64,000 bases of DNA, taken from contig NC_046339.1 of assembly GCF_000738735.6 (NCBI RefSeq), forward strand, positions 21,193,714 through 21,257,713, read 5' to 3'. The translations under genes were made by a program, and so were the position numbers. This document shows positions 48,401-61,300 of the stretch, piece after piece. The notes beneath the pieces were generated by a model. It was not told the origin of the DNA. It did not search any database and saw only the letters and a list, made by a program, of their open reading frames with translations. The stretch is from Corvus cornix cornix (lineage: Eukaryota; Chordata; Aves; Passeriformes; Corvidae). Every line of letters begins with the position of its first letter. The first letter of the stretch is position 1.

Positions 48401-51400
48401 CTCCCTGCCTCTGCAGTTCCTCCTCTTGGACTTGTGTAGCCAGAAACGAGCTGATGTCACACACCTTGTGAAGATTTCATCACAGAACAGTCATTACCTT
48501 CCATCTTATGTCTTTGTGCAAATCAAAGAGCTGCAAGTCCCAGCAAGTGAGGTCCCAGGGAGTGAGGTTTGGTTCAAGGCTCACATAAAGCCAAATTGGC
48601 AAGTCTGGTTGGTTTTCTTTTGCCAACTGAATCAGGAGTCTTGTCAGACATCAAACCGGAGCAGCCACTGCTCTTTGGCTGACTCGCTTGGACCCAGCTG
48701 CTTCTGGGCTTCTTGCTGCTGTCTGTAGGGGCTAGAACAGGAGCTGCCAGTGTAACTCCTGCTTTCTGAGGATAGAAAATTGACATAGTAAAACCCTGGG
48801 AGATGATATTAGCGCCAAGATCTCCTGTGACAGCAACTGCCCTGACTGTAACCATTGGTTATGGCCTTCAGAAATCCTGCAGTAGCACAAGGGATCAAGA
48901 GGTCTAATCCGGGCATTTATGAGGGCAAAGTGTGCAAGAAAAGCAGTGTTTTATCTAAATAAGTCACTAAGGCATAGGGTGCAGAATTAAGGCATTTCCT
49001 AGTTTCATTGTTTGAAAGCAGAATTGATCTTCTATTCAATTTCTGGTACGTGTAGTCAGTTGAGATGCTATTTATTTATTTTGATGTTGGGCACAGGCTG
49101 TAATGCTCCCTGGAGACGTTCAGCTGTCTCTTGATCTGCTCAGGTTTGGATATTGGTGTCACTGTGGTTTCTGAGTACCTTCCAACCATGTGTTAAGCAA
49201 TATGACTTAGCATATGTCTCATTTAATGTCTTCTGTGATCCTTCAGGACGATACTGGTTTGGATATGTTCTGCTAATTAAGCTTTTTTTAAAATTTCTCG
49301 GTTGTAATGAGCTACACATGTGGACATTTAAGCCAGTAAAATTTGACCAGGTGCCTCAACAATGTCAGTCTTTGCTGTGCATTTGGAAAATTGCTATTCC
49401 TACCAGTTAATCCCGAGGGATGCCAAATGTCTGCAACTCCTTAACTTCAAGAACAAGCAGTGGGTGCTTGACTCTCCAATTGAGTTCCCAAACTTTACAC
49501 CACCCCACAGCCAATTTGCTGAGATGCTTTCATTATGCAGCATTCATGATATGTAAAACTCATATTGTTCTGAGAGTTCGTTACAGTTCATGGAGATGAA
49601 ACCAGCTGTGAGTTTTTACCTTTGAAGGACTCCTGGGATGCCTATCTGTTCATCAAATCAGTAGTGTTGTACTTTTCTCATTTTGTAAATAGTGCTGTAA
49701 CATGGACTGCAGCTTGAAAATGCAGGGGACAAGGAGCGGTGTCGTGGAATTAGTTTTTATCTGTCTGTGTCTCAGTTCAGCTGTATGCTTATGTTGTTTT
49801 CTTTACAACAGTCCAACAGTTTTCAAAGTTCAGCTGTTGGAGCTTCTGCAAACAGAAACAGGCATAAACTCTGCTCAGCCTTTTGTATTAGAGATTGCAG
49901 AGTTTGAAGTTGTGTTTCAACTGCTTGTGTTACAGTGTCAGAATAGATGGTATCAGAAGAAAATAATCTCTTCCTGATAAAATTTGCTGCCTCATTGATA
50001 CTCAGCTTGAAATAGAAGATTACAGGAAACTGTGCAGGTCTCGACTCTGTGTTTGAACACGCTTGTAATCAGATGTTTGTGATGAGGGAGAGACCATGAG
50101 TGGGTGTGGGTCGCTCCACCTCTTGCTGCCTATTGCGATATGGAGGTTGCAACTTGTCAACTTAGGGAAGATCACTGAGTTGGTGGCTCTCTGTGGTTGT
50201 TCTTGCACCAGCTGAGTGTGATCCTTGTTACAGAGTCAACGTCACTGCCATGTCTTCTCTCAAAGCCCTGGAGTCATTCCTGCACCTGTTACTTAGTAAG
50301 GAAATAGGTGGTGCTTGCCCCAGTCAGCCCCTGTGACTGGGCTGGTCCCTGCCAGCAGCGCGCAGGGAGGGCAGCAGGGAGGACAGCTGGGGGATGGAGA
50401 CATGCCCAGGAGAGCAGCAGGGGCATGCAGGGTGCTGGGATGAAAGCGTGGGGGTCTGCAGGCAAGACTCTTCCTCAAAGATTTGCTTAGAGTCACTGAA
50501 GGAAGAAGGGGATTTGATGGAAACTGGTGTGTCCAAGCAGGGGTGAGGGTGCAGCGATGGGGAGCCCGTTTATGTCTTGGTTTCTATGCAAAGCCATGAG
50601 TGTTTTCTCTCGGCTCCCTGTGTAAACAGACTGCGAGGTTTCTCTAGAGGCAGCTTAGTTCCAGTCTGTGGTTGGTGCTTACTCACGGGGCGCTCCAGGA
50701 AGATGCTGAATTTCAGTCAGTGATTTTCCTCCTGCTGTGTGAACCAGATTGGGGTCATCATGTAAAGGGCCTGAAGATGACAGCTGATGCTTAATCACAT
50801 GGAGGGGTCTGGATGGCCACTATATCTGTACCTGCTGGAGTGCTTCTCTGAGTGCATCACATACTGACATGAAATTTAGCTGAAAATGAGCTGTGGGGTG
50901 GAGAAATGCTCTTCACTCTCCTTACAGAAGCACAGACAAACCTCTGCACGGGGAGGTTTTATAATTAAATAGCTAAGACTTAGCTCCTGCTGTCTGAACA
51001 CAGATTAATTTATGTTTTTAAAATCTCAAATGACTTGTAGCTATTAGGTAGAAACCCCCTCCCTGGAGCTCTGATTTGCACCTTTCTGTGTCTGTCCTAA
51101 GGTGTCTGCTTAAATGCATCAGTACATCAGCTAAACAGACACTACCTGTGGGAATGTCCAGCCACAGGGAGTTCTGCCTTTTGGTCTCTCCAGGGATCTG
51201 GGAGAGCTTGGCTGTGTAGTCACTGTAGTGGCTCCGTGGTTAAGGCAGGAGTTCCTCTCTGCACCACTTCAAAATGCATTCAGAAACACGTGCCATGGGA
51301 ATAGGAGTGCAGGAGGGAGGAGAGGGACAAATTAATCATCTGCGTGCCTGGGACACCAGCACTGGCACAAAACTGTCCCAGACATGGGAGGAGCCCGCAG

Positions 51401-52581
51401 CTCCTCCTCAGGGACTACTGCTGCCAGTTTCCCGTGGTCCCATCGGTGTTGTTAGCTGCACATTTCACATCAAGTCATTCAGTCAGTGTGTTCTGGATTG
51501 CTCTCTTTTCAATTAGTGGTTTTTAACAGCTCAAACCCAGACACCTCCTGTTTGAGTTGTGCTTGGCTTTGCTGTGTGAACGCTGAAGTTGGTTCAGTTT
51601 AGCATTGTTAACCATGGATGTGCTTTATTTATTTAAAGGATGTGATCTAAAGAATGCACTTCAACTAGTTTATTGTTTTTTTCTCTTCTCTTTTGGTTAG
51701 GATTTCTGGTTTAGGTGCTATAAAAAGATCTCACCTCATATTTAATTGGAACATGTTTTATTTTGGAGAGGTCATGAAGTGCCATTCCCTAATATGACAA
51801 TACTCTTAATTAGGCAAAATTCCTGTTGCAGGTGCCTTGTTAAGGAGGCCCTTCTTGTCACAGTAAAGAGCAGTCATGAAAAGTTGTTGGTTTTTACGTA
51901 AAGTGGCAATATCTATGTGCCTGGAGGCTGGCAGAGTGCAAGGCACACAGAGCAGTCCAGATTAATTTTTACGTGTGCTTCTCTGTGTGACCAATAGCTT
52001 TGTCACAGCCCTGCTGTGGCTGAGCTCTGAAGGGGAAATTCTTGCACTCTGCTGCTTCTGTACACAGAATCCCAGCGCTGATAAGTCATGAGGTTTCATC
52101 GCAAGCCTGACGATAGGGAGCATTTGGTTGCCAAGAGTGGGGCTTTGTGAGAAGTTTTTCTCCAATTAAAAACACACAACCTCACACAATAGAAAACAAA
52201 ACCTCTTCATGATGAAGGGGAGGAGATAAAAGAAACAACCCAAAGCATTAAACTCCAGAAGGCACATACAAAAGATATGTATAAACCATACAATGTTTTG
52301 GTTGTTTGGATTGTTTTTCAGTAATTTTTTGTAAGCCTTGTGGTTGGGTGCTTTAGTTGTTTTCAGGGTCTTGAAAGGGTGACTTTATTTTTTGAGGTTT
52401 GGGTTTGCTTTTTTTGAGGGATCAGACTTTCTGATATACCTGACTCTGTAAAGACACCTCTTGGTGGTCTCCACTGGACTCATTCGAGAAAAACAGCTGA
52501 GGAATTAACAGAGTCAAGCAAAAGGTTTCAGGCTGATGGGTTCAGGATTTGGTTCAGGTGCCTTTTGCCTCCTGCCCCTCT
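42466..52581. other. Intronic sequence, no gene recognised
   Basis: A weak SINE piece occurs at 47.83-47.90 kb and T-rich tracts at several points. No splice-bounded coding segment stands out. Confidence 0.4.
47832..47900 (+). mobile_element. Weak MIR-like SINE fragment
   Basis: 'cattttccatcagtctgata' followed by 'atgatacctctccctac' resembles the SINE segment 'agtttccccatctgtaaaat ... aatacctacctac'. It is short and diverged. Confidence 0.35.
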
Positions 52582-52677
52582 CAGGGACCTGGTTTGGTGG
52601 TGAACACGGTGATGCTGGGTTAACAGCTGGAGCTGATGACCTCAGCAGTCTTTTCCAGCCTTAACAATTCCATGACT
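52582..52677 (+). mobile_element. CR1 LINE terminal fragment
   Basis: 'ctggtttggtggtgaacacg', 'gtgatgctgggttaacagct', 'gatgacctcagcagtctttt' and 'ccagccttaacaattccatg' match the CR1 3' end. Minus-strand frames that cross it are partly repeat-derived. Confidence 0.8.
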
Positions 52678-53336
52678 GTCAGGTCCTGATGCTGTAGCAC
52701 CTGAGCGGTGACCAGGCCTGATGGGGACACCGTCCCTTCAAGCAGCAGTGTGTCACCATCATCATGGAACTGTGCAGGCACGTGGCCACTGTCTTGCCTT
52801 AGAGGAAGCCCATGTGGGGGGGTGGCAGCTGCTCCGTTCTGTTTGTACTCACCTCCATTAGTCCTGCCTGATTCCTCTGCAAGACCTAGTCTAAACCAGG
52901 GTGATTCGATGTCCTTTTGAAGAATTGGCAAAAACACTCCCCTATGACATCTCTTGCTGATTGTGTCTGTTGACTGATTAGAGAAATTCTCATTATATTC
53001 CATTGGTTTTGATCACTGCAATCAAGTGAAGATAATTTTCAAAAGAAAGAGCAGCTTTATGCACTGCGGAACAAATAATGAGAGACTACTATGGAATAAT
53101 GGATGGTAGAAGAGAGAAGATTTTGGAAAAAACAAGGATTCAGGAACTAAGTACATTTAATGAAAGCTGTCTTTCAGAACTCTTTGATACAGCCCTAATA
53201 AATCTGGCATATGTAGTAAGCAAGAATTTCATGTAAAAGCCCATAGAGAAATTGAGGTGGACTTCAGATTGTGTGCCTAGATGTGACATTCTCCCTTCAT
53301 TCATTCAGACGTCCTTTTATTTCTGCGTGATCTTAC

Positions 53337-53552
53337 CGTGAATACTGCTGAAGTGGGATCTGCCCACACAGCATATTGCAGCTTCAGTGCCGAAGGCAGT
53401 GTCAGCATCCATCCACTTTCTGAATTTGGTTGGGAGGTGGGGGAATCCCTTCTCTTTTGGGTAGCAGATGTCGGTCTCCTACTCTCCCACAGCTCCCAGA
53501 AGTGAGCTCTGCCTGGCTCGTGTGGAGTATAACACGAAGGAAAGGATCTCCC
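53337..53552 (-). other. Candidate minus-strand exon, open in phase 0-0
   Basis: On the minus strand a strong acceptor with a long pyrimidine tract (TCATCCTTTGCTTGCAG) opens a 216-base segment. It ends at a good donor, ACG|GTAAGATC. One frame is open throughout and starts and ends on whole codons (72 codons, beginning GRSFPSCYTPHEPGR). Another frame has a more coding-like composition in its second half but is interrupted by one TAG. I recognise no family. It may be an exon of an antisense lncRNA or gene, or chance. Confidence 0.25.
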
Positions 53553-54592
53553 CTGCAAGCAAAGGATGACAAATAAGCATAAGAGCTTAAACTCCCTTGA
53601 ACAGCATTAGCCATAGCTCTGCTTCCAGAGTAACAAATGCCAGATCAGGTTTCTCTGTCTCCTCTCATGTTTTACAGCACCTTTGAAATGAGTGCTTTGG
53701 TCAAGAGCAGCCAATGCTTCCATCTTCAGCTGCAGGGTTCCTCTGGCTCTGAGCAGGACTTGCCAGTGTGTGTGGGGCTCAGGTGACTGTCCTCACTGAA
53801 GCTCAGTTGGTAGTGCAGTGCTGGGGGGGCTGTGTAAGAGCCTGGAAGCTGGGAGAGGAGGAGCAAGGATTATTGGTGCTGAATAGAGATGCAGTGGGGG
53901 CCTTTTTCAAGTGCCTGGCTTCAGATTGCTTCTTATGATGGGCACCTGGCACCCAAAGGCACTACTGGAATAGCAGTGGATTTTAAACCACTGCTGCTTG
54001 CTGAGGTGCATGTGCTCTCCCATGGAGGAGGGTCATACTTTGGGAAGGAGGACAACCTCTGTAAATGAGGAGAGTGAGCGGACTGCAGGCCAGGATAAAT
54101 ATTTGAGTGCTGGTCACCTGCCTCACATGTCATCTTCTCCTGCAGCCGGGCTGGTCCCACCACTAGGACAGTGCCTCCCTCTCACCACAGGGCCTGCAGG
54201 TACCTCCTGACACCACCTCTGGAACCAGCAGTCCAGGGCAAACTCTGCTCGCAGCAATCAGTCTGTCCCAGAGATCACCCTCCACAGGGCCCTGCGGGAA
54301 GGGCAGGGCTGATGGGAGCAGAGGTGCAGCCTGGGCAGGCAGCGGTGGCCACCAGGACACAGAGTAACGGGAATGTGGCTCAGCACTGTCTGTGCCAGGA
54401 CTTTTGCCCAGCTGCCTCTGAGCACAGGGGACTCCCTGGGAATGGTGCCAGGCTGGAGCAGCCCTGGTGTGCTGCCATTAATTGTGAGTGCCAGGCAGGC
54501 TGTCACATGGCCGGGGACTATAACAGGTGGTAGTCCCTGATGGGTCTGTTGGCAATCTGGAAACCACTGGCTTGTTGGATAATCTCAGCTAC

Positions 54593-54716
54593 CCCCAGAG
54601 ACAGCTGTTTTTGGAAATGAGAGCAGACATGGACGAGTTGTGGCGGCCCCATTGACACATCCAGCTCAGAGCTTGCACCAGAGCTGTGAACTTGTGGTGG
54701 GTGCTGGCCTCCAACA
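54593..54716 (-). other. Candidate minus-strand exon
   Basis: An excellent minus-strand acceptor (TTTCTGTTCTCTTTGCAG) starts at 54716. Two frames stay open for at least 40 codons, one beginning LEASTHHKFTALVQAL. A weak donor, GGGG|GTAGCT, lies at 54592. No family is recognised. Confidence 0.2.
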
Positions 54717-55039
54717 CTGCAAAGAGAACAGAAACTTGTGACATGAGATGTTGCTGTCACAGCTTTGCTCAGAGCATCATGCTATAGTCCCACCAGCTTC
54801 AGTTTGATTTCGACGACTCCTAAAGGGTTGCCACGGCCTTTGTCTGGAGTACAGCATGCTCATGCTCATGGCTGTTGTGGTGATGGTCAGTGGCAGAGGT
54901 GCTGGGGGTCTCCTCACTGACCCCCACCCAACCCCACTGGAGAGCTGGGATGCCCTTGGCCCTGCTCATGGCCTGCATCTGGCACCGGTGAGATTCCTGG
55001 AGCAGAGCTGAGCTGAGGCACTGCCTGGTTCTGCCTCAC

Positions 55040-55321
55040 CTATCGAGAACAAGGGTCAATCCGTGTATCCTTGGGCTTCTCCCCAAAGCCAGCCAGCACT
55101 GTGCCTTCATTGTGTGGGTCTGCCAGGAAAAGATCCCCTCCTCCATGGGAGAGGAAGGGGATAAAAGGGGAATTATGCTCTTTTGTTGGATGGAAAAATG
55201 CAGCCTTGATGAAAGGAGCCACATCCCCACTGCCCACAGTCAGCCTGTGGGAGCACTGCCCAGCACAGGTCTTGAGGGCTTCCAAATCTCCTGTGCCTGC
55301 CCTCAGGAAAAACCCCACCAT
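55040..55321 (-). other. Minus-strand open segment with coding-like codon pattern
   Basis: The 93-codon frame has many G-starting codons and C/G third positions (for example DVAPFIKAAFFHPTKEH and GGGDLFLADPHNEG). A possible acceptor lies at TTTTTCCTGAGGGCAG. The frame stops at TAG immediately before GTGAGG, so it does not read through that donor. It could be a terminal exon, a decayed exon or chance in a GC-richer block. No match is recognised. Confidence 0.2.
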
Positions 55322-58069
55322 TCCAGCACTTTGGCAGAGGTCTGAATACTCTGCCAGCCCTGCTATGATTTATAAGCTGCTTTGTGGGTGCAAAATTGCA
55401 GATGGCTGCATATTATAACTATGCCAGAAACAGTGTTTTCTGGAATCGCCTTTGGCTGCAGTGTTGAATGGAAAACCCTCAAAGTGCTGTGGGCTAGTTC
55501 AAAGAGACAGGGGTAAGCTTGTGGCAGACAGGCCTCATTCCGCAGTGGGACGCTCGTGTGGGACCTCGCTGGCCCAGGCAGGCTTCCCCTTCCCTCCCAA
55601 GGGGCCAGCTGCACCGTAGAAGACGCACTGTGTGCCCTGCAAAAACAAAAGGAAAAGGCAGAATTCGTACCTGCAGGGTTTGGGAGTGGGGTTGGGTTTC
55701 CCCCCACCCTTGTAACAAATCATGCCCTGAAGTGGTGAGGCCTGGGCTAAAATTACCTGTGATCTTAATGACTTGAAGTTTTAAAAATTAAATTCTAGCA
55801 GCAATTGATGTGGCAGATGTAGTGTCTTCAAATAAGAGATGATGAAAAGTAAAGAAGGATGAATAGATTATTGTTTTTATTAAAGGTATTACAGAGAAAT
55901 AAATTCTTCTCATGAACAGGCTTTCTTTGCTTATTCCCATCCTCTCAATAAATCATTGCCACAGTGTCAGTTAATGCTGTTTGGGGATCTTGCTCAGGAA
56001 TGTTTTAGATTGGAAGAAAGAAATTCATATCACAAAACAAACTGTGTCTGCGATTACCATAAGGGTTACTGTAGTTTAGAGAAAGTAAAATATTTACCAT
56101 CTGATTCACATAATAGGTAAGATAAAGACTGAATGCTAAGGTGGGGAGAATAGCCCGAGGGCACAAGCCACTCCTACCAATACCAGCCGGGATTAATGAA
56201 TGGCTTTCAGCTCCTACACGGTTTGCTTTGCTTTGTACTTGAAAGTCTTTGCTGCATTAACTTCAGACTATAATTAGATTGACTGGAAAACTGAATTATC
56301 TGCGAAGACCTGCTCAGATCACAATGAGGTGCATGAACTTTATTTGTCCACCCTAAACTTGTGTCACTTTCAACAAGCAGCAAAATGATTCCAGCATTTA
56401 ATAAAATAAAAAAGATGTGTCTTAGGAAGTTGGGCATAAAGACACAGCAGCATTAGTTTAGAGAAGGACAGAGTGTCGTGGCTTCTTCAGCATGACAATC
56501 CTTAATAAATGGCTTTGATAAGGGTACTTGAGTGGCAGTATGACTCAAAGAATAGTGTTTACCTACCTGAAATTGGTGCTCTTGCTATGAGAATGAATAG
56601 ATTTCATTGAACATTGTTCTTTGAACTTAATTAAGCAACAGAAACTCTGCTTTCTAGGCTTGTAAGAACAGTTTTGGTGATCATCTCCGTTTCCTTTTAA
56701 TGAGCTTATTTTTTTCATCTTACCTTTCCTTTTGATTTAATGCTCTCACAGTTTTAGTGCAGTGTGTGATAATGCTGGTAGACAAATGTGGAGAGTCTGA
56801 GCAGCCCTGGCTCTGGCACTGTCACTAAAGGCGTCTGATGTTGCTAAGCAGCTCGGCAAGATGGACCTGTAATGGGAGTGTTCTGGAAACTTTGCAGATG
56901 TCTCTAGACACTGAACTGTAGTGCTGAACTCCCACAAGCTCTGGGCAAATGAATGGAGCTGGAGGTAACTCAACCACATGTCCAGAGCAGTCCATCTTGC
57001 AAACCATGATCCCTAGGGAAGCTTTGCCCACAAGTAATCCAATTTCTGTTTGAAATGAGCTTGAGTCAGCTGCAGAGCTGCAGTCTGCCCTGGCTTTCCT
57101 CTGACAGCAAACCGGAGGGGACCACCAACCTTTTAAGCCCACACTTCACATTCCCCATCCCTTCTGCCAGCACCACGAATTGTAGAAGTGAGTGAGAAAT
57201 TATTTATTGATAAAAACCCTCTTTTGGTGGGGTAAGCTGTCAAAAGGGAAGCTGAAAAATAGGTTTTCTTCTTTTCTTGTGTGGTGGGATAAGCTGGGGT
57301 GCTGATCCTCTGCAGTGTCCGTCTGCCTGCAGCTTCCTGCCCGCAGCAGTGCAATGCCAGCACTGCTGCATGGCTGCAGGCTTGGGCTGAGCTCTCTGAC
57401 AAGATCTGGCAAATGAGGGCAGGAATTTTACAACTGAATAAAATGTGAAGTCTATAAATTTAACGGGGCTTGCATTTTGAATTACAATGGAATAAATTTT
57501 TCTCTTAAAAGGAGAAATTGTCTCACTTGTGACTTTCTCCAGTGTTTTACAAGGTTATGAAGGAAACTTCTGAGCATGTTTTGGCAGTTCACATTCTGTG
57601 GTCTCTATTCAGAAGATATTTTTTAATTTTCCTCTACAGTTAAGTTTCTCTTGGGGCATCTCCCCTGGCTACCTCTTTGAGTTAAGCACCTAGAAAGTTG
57701 GCAGCACACTTAAAACTTCAAATGCATTTGCAGCAAAGGCTCTTGTTGGGACATATGAGTGTGATCAGATGTGAAAGTGAGTTTGACTGACTTCTCTTGA
57801 GATGTGCTTACCTTCAGTTTCAGTGAGACAAGCTGTCGTCCGAAGAATCCTTTGAAGAGTTTCTCTTGCATGTGCTTATGAGGTACCTGCAGGAGGAAGA
57901 ATTACTTGGTGGCTGGGAGCCTAACTTTAGCAGACATATCGTATGTCACTGTGATTTTTTTTTTTTATAAAACAAGGGTGGAATGCAGGGTCAAAATTAC
58001 CTCATGTGCTTTAACTTTGAAGTTAATGGGGTTTTTTTTGGCTGCCATGACAAGCGCCCTTTTAATGAG

Positions 58070-58390
58070 CTAACCAGTGATGGTACTGGCACACATGTGC
58101 TCCCAGCCAAAGGCAGCATTAGCGCTGTGTCCAGACTGAGGTCCGTGGAACACGGGGTACGTGACCTGTGGCTCCCTGATGCAAAACTGCAGCCTGGCCT
58201 TTGGGGATACACAAGCACAGCACGCTCTGTAGGCATTGCAGATGTCTGTGTTGAAGAAGATGACAGTGGTGGTTGTCCAGTAAGTACCAATGAGGAGGAG
58301 CAGGACATTGAATGCAGAGTAAGTGCAGGATTTCAGGACCTGCCACCACTGGTGAGCCTCCCCACAGCACACGGTTATGAATAACCCCAT
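58070..58390 (-). other. Minus-strand open segment with one hydrophobic stretch
   Basis: The 106-codon frame contains a hydrophobic run (FNVLLLLIGTYW then VIFF) and a cysteine pair (ACCACVS). The opposite strand is also open in register and carries two GTAAGT donors, at 58281 and 58321. The hydrophobic run coincides with a CT-rich stretch that would read as a polypyrimidine tract. I cannot name a family. It may be coding, an exon of a + strand non-coding RNA, or chance. Confidence 0.2.
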
Positions 58391-61300
58391 TCACTCCTGC
58401 CGCTCATGGGCTCGGTATTTCCTATTCTCTTTTGCTCTGAGTTCAAATATCAAAGGTCAGCACAAGTTCATGTTGCTATTTTACCACAGAAGTGTTCCAT
58501 GGTTATTGAAAAATAATAAGAAATACAAGGGTATAAGGTTCTTTTTGATACCCGGGTTGCTTCAAGGAGGCATCAGTTGTTCTCAGAATGTCTCTGGTGA
58601 GTCTATGGCAATAGTTTTGGTCAGTATGTTCTTACACACTTCTGTAAATCTTCTAGTCACTGTGCTTGCTAAGCTGTCCCACAGTGTTAGTTTTTAGTAT
58701 TTGCTTGATTTATTTTTTTTAAATTTATTTTTTCCATCTAGTTTGCAATGTCCCTCCTCTCTGTGATAAAGCAGAAACAGTGAAACTCTCATACTGCTCT
58801 GATAATAAATTTTTAGTCTCTTATAAACTACAGCAAAGTTGAAGGAATTAAAATAAATGTGGAGAGCAAACACCTGTTTTCTCAGGAGGCAGCAGTAATT
58901 ACGCTGCTCCTTCCTCTAAGTCCAGTGCATTGGGTACCTGTGGAAATACTGGACTATTACACCTATGGAACGTGCTTAGCATTAAAGGCTGAAAGAGAGG
59001 GCTGACCTCAATATCCACATGTTTCTGGCTGGCTTCCAGTCACAAAATCAGCTTCACTTAAAGACACCCCACTTCATTCTCCACCCAGCTGTGGTAGAAA
59101 ACCTCAGTCCCTTGCCTAAACATGAGTGTCATTGTGTGGCTTCTTTTGAGAGCACACTGCAAAGAGGAGTAATTGTGCAGAGGCAGAGAAGGGCTAAGCT
59201 CAAGTATTAAAGTCCTTGTAGAGGAATGAGCTGAGTGCTTCATCTCAGTACAGCACGAGGCACTGTGAACCCGACCTGTGACTGAGTTTTTCTAACAACA
59301 ATTAGTCACTTTAAAGCCTTTCTCATAAACAACTGAAATAGTTTGGGAGACTTGATGAAAACAGGAAAGAGTAATAGTCCATGGGCAAAAAGGCAAAGAC
59401 CAAGAACTGAACGGCAGTCTGTGTACTAGGGCAGTGCTGGGGAGAACAGGAAAGGTATGAGAAGAAGAGAAAATGAGAGCAGGACTAAAATGAATGAAAG
59501 GTGGGTAAAAGACAGAAGTAGGAAAGGAGAAAAAGAACAGCAGAGAGATGGGCAGAGACCCTACTCCGTGTGTTGTACCCTACGAGTGGTGCTGTACAAG
59601 TAACATATCTAAAAAGGCAGACGGGTAGGTTGTTGTTTCCTGCAGATAAGCATTGGTTGAGAATAGTGCCCATGGGTGAGACCTGTTTGGTACTTAGACC
59701 ACTGCATTAATGCAGGATAGGTGGGATTTCTCCATTGCAGCATCGAGGACCTGCTCTAGGAAGGGGAACATTTAGGGACAATGCTGAGCACCGAGCACCA
59801 GATACGACTGAGTAATGAATAGAGTAAATGTACTTGCCCACAGCCTGATGGTTGAGCATGAAGACAGGGGCACAGAAGGCTCACGTGTGGACTAGAGCAT
59901 CTCAGATCTGAAATACCAGGTCCAAAAGTCGGCTCTCTTCAGGCTGTGAACATGTGCATGCACTGTTGCAGGCTGCACGAGCTTGCTTCTCTCCAAAGGT
60001 CAGTCTCTGTCGCTCAAACCAAGCAAAATCAAAAGTAAAGAAAGAATTCAGGCTTTGACTAATACCAGCTTAGGCAGGTGAGGGACGCTCGTCATAAAAT
60101 GGTATCCAGGTCTTTAAAAAATTGCTTTCTTAATATTTGTAAAGTGGCAGCATGTAAAGGTCCCAGACACGTACTCCTTATAAGGTGGTCTGTTTTTTTC
60201 CCCCAAGTACAAGGTATATGGGCTGCATAAGTCTATAGAGCTCATGGACCAATACACTGGGAATGGATTTGTGTACAAAACTCTCAAACGTATCTAGATG
60301 TATTGCCCAGTCCCCCGCTCTTCAGTTTGACATAGGCTTATTTTAGGAAATAAATGTTTGAAAACAAACCAACAAATAACACTATTGTGTAAAAATTCTC
60401 TGGAATGAGGGTTTGTTTTTATTTCTGTGGGTGTGGAGCTAGGGACCAAAGGCAATAATACTCCCTATTATTTAAGATTATTCATTTTGAGAATTTCCCC
60501 AGTTCAGCTGGGTTTCTAGTCTTTGAAGGTCACTGCTATTACTTTTCCATGGGTTATTCTGCATTATGTGAGCAAGAAGCTGAGGACCAATATCGTGTGT
60601 TGGGTTTCTCCAGGACTCTGCCAAATTCATTTGCCATCCTGGTCTTGACTTTCTTTTTTTGAAGCTTATTGCAAGTCAGGTCACACAGTCCTGTCTCGTT
60701 TTTTCTGATGGGCCAGAATAAATCTCTCTCAGGCTGAGAGGTATAATGACTGCACCCAGCTCGCTCATCACCTCTGCCTGACTGGCTCTGTAATCATACA
60801 GGACAGCAGATCTCCAGTGAACATTGCATATTTGCTTCGTGGGTTCCCAGTGTGTTGATGGTAAAAGTCCACATTTAAAACTTCCCTCTCAAGCGTCATG
60901 TCCCATTTCCTGCTGAAGTGCCCTAGTCTCAGGTTTATGAGCCTCTGCTGGGTGTGAGCTGTTTACTCAGCCAGTGGTTTGGATCAGATCTGGCTGTTTA
61001 TGCCAAGTACAGAGCATCTGTCTGTGTGTGCATATGTAGGAAAAGCAGCTCCAAACTGTCGACTGCTACTTCTCTCTCCTGTGTTTGTGGAATGACATGG
61101 AGAACTGGGGTCATCTCCAGGTGAGGAGATGTGAAGTGGAGGAAGACCTACCTCACCTTGCACTAACTGGCCTTCACAGTGACTGACTTTATGGAGGGGT
61201 CAGGGAGCAGATGGACGAGGTGAATAAATATTCCACAGGCTTCAGAGGCAGGAACAGCATCCTGAGACCTGCAGGCCACGCTGATTTGGAGCAAGACAGA

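Noticed and set aside
51227..51275. tRNA-like start (GTGGCTCCGTGGTTAAGGC)
   Set aside because: No B box, anticodon arm or acceptor stem pairing follows.
52620..53003. 127-codon minus-strand frame
   Set aside because: Its 3' part overlaps the CR1 tail, so the frame as a whole is not a gene. Only the GAG|GTGAGT donor inside it is kept as a hint.
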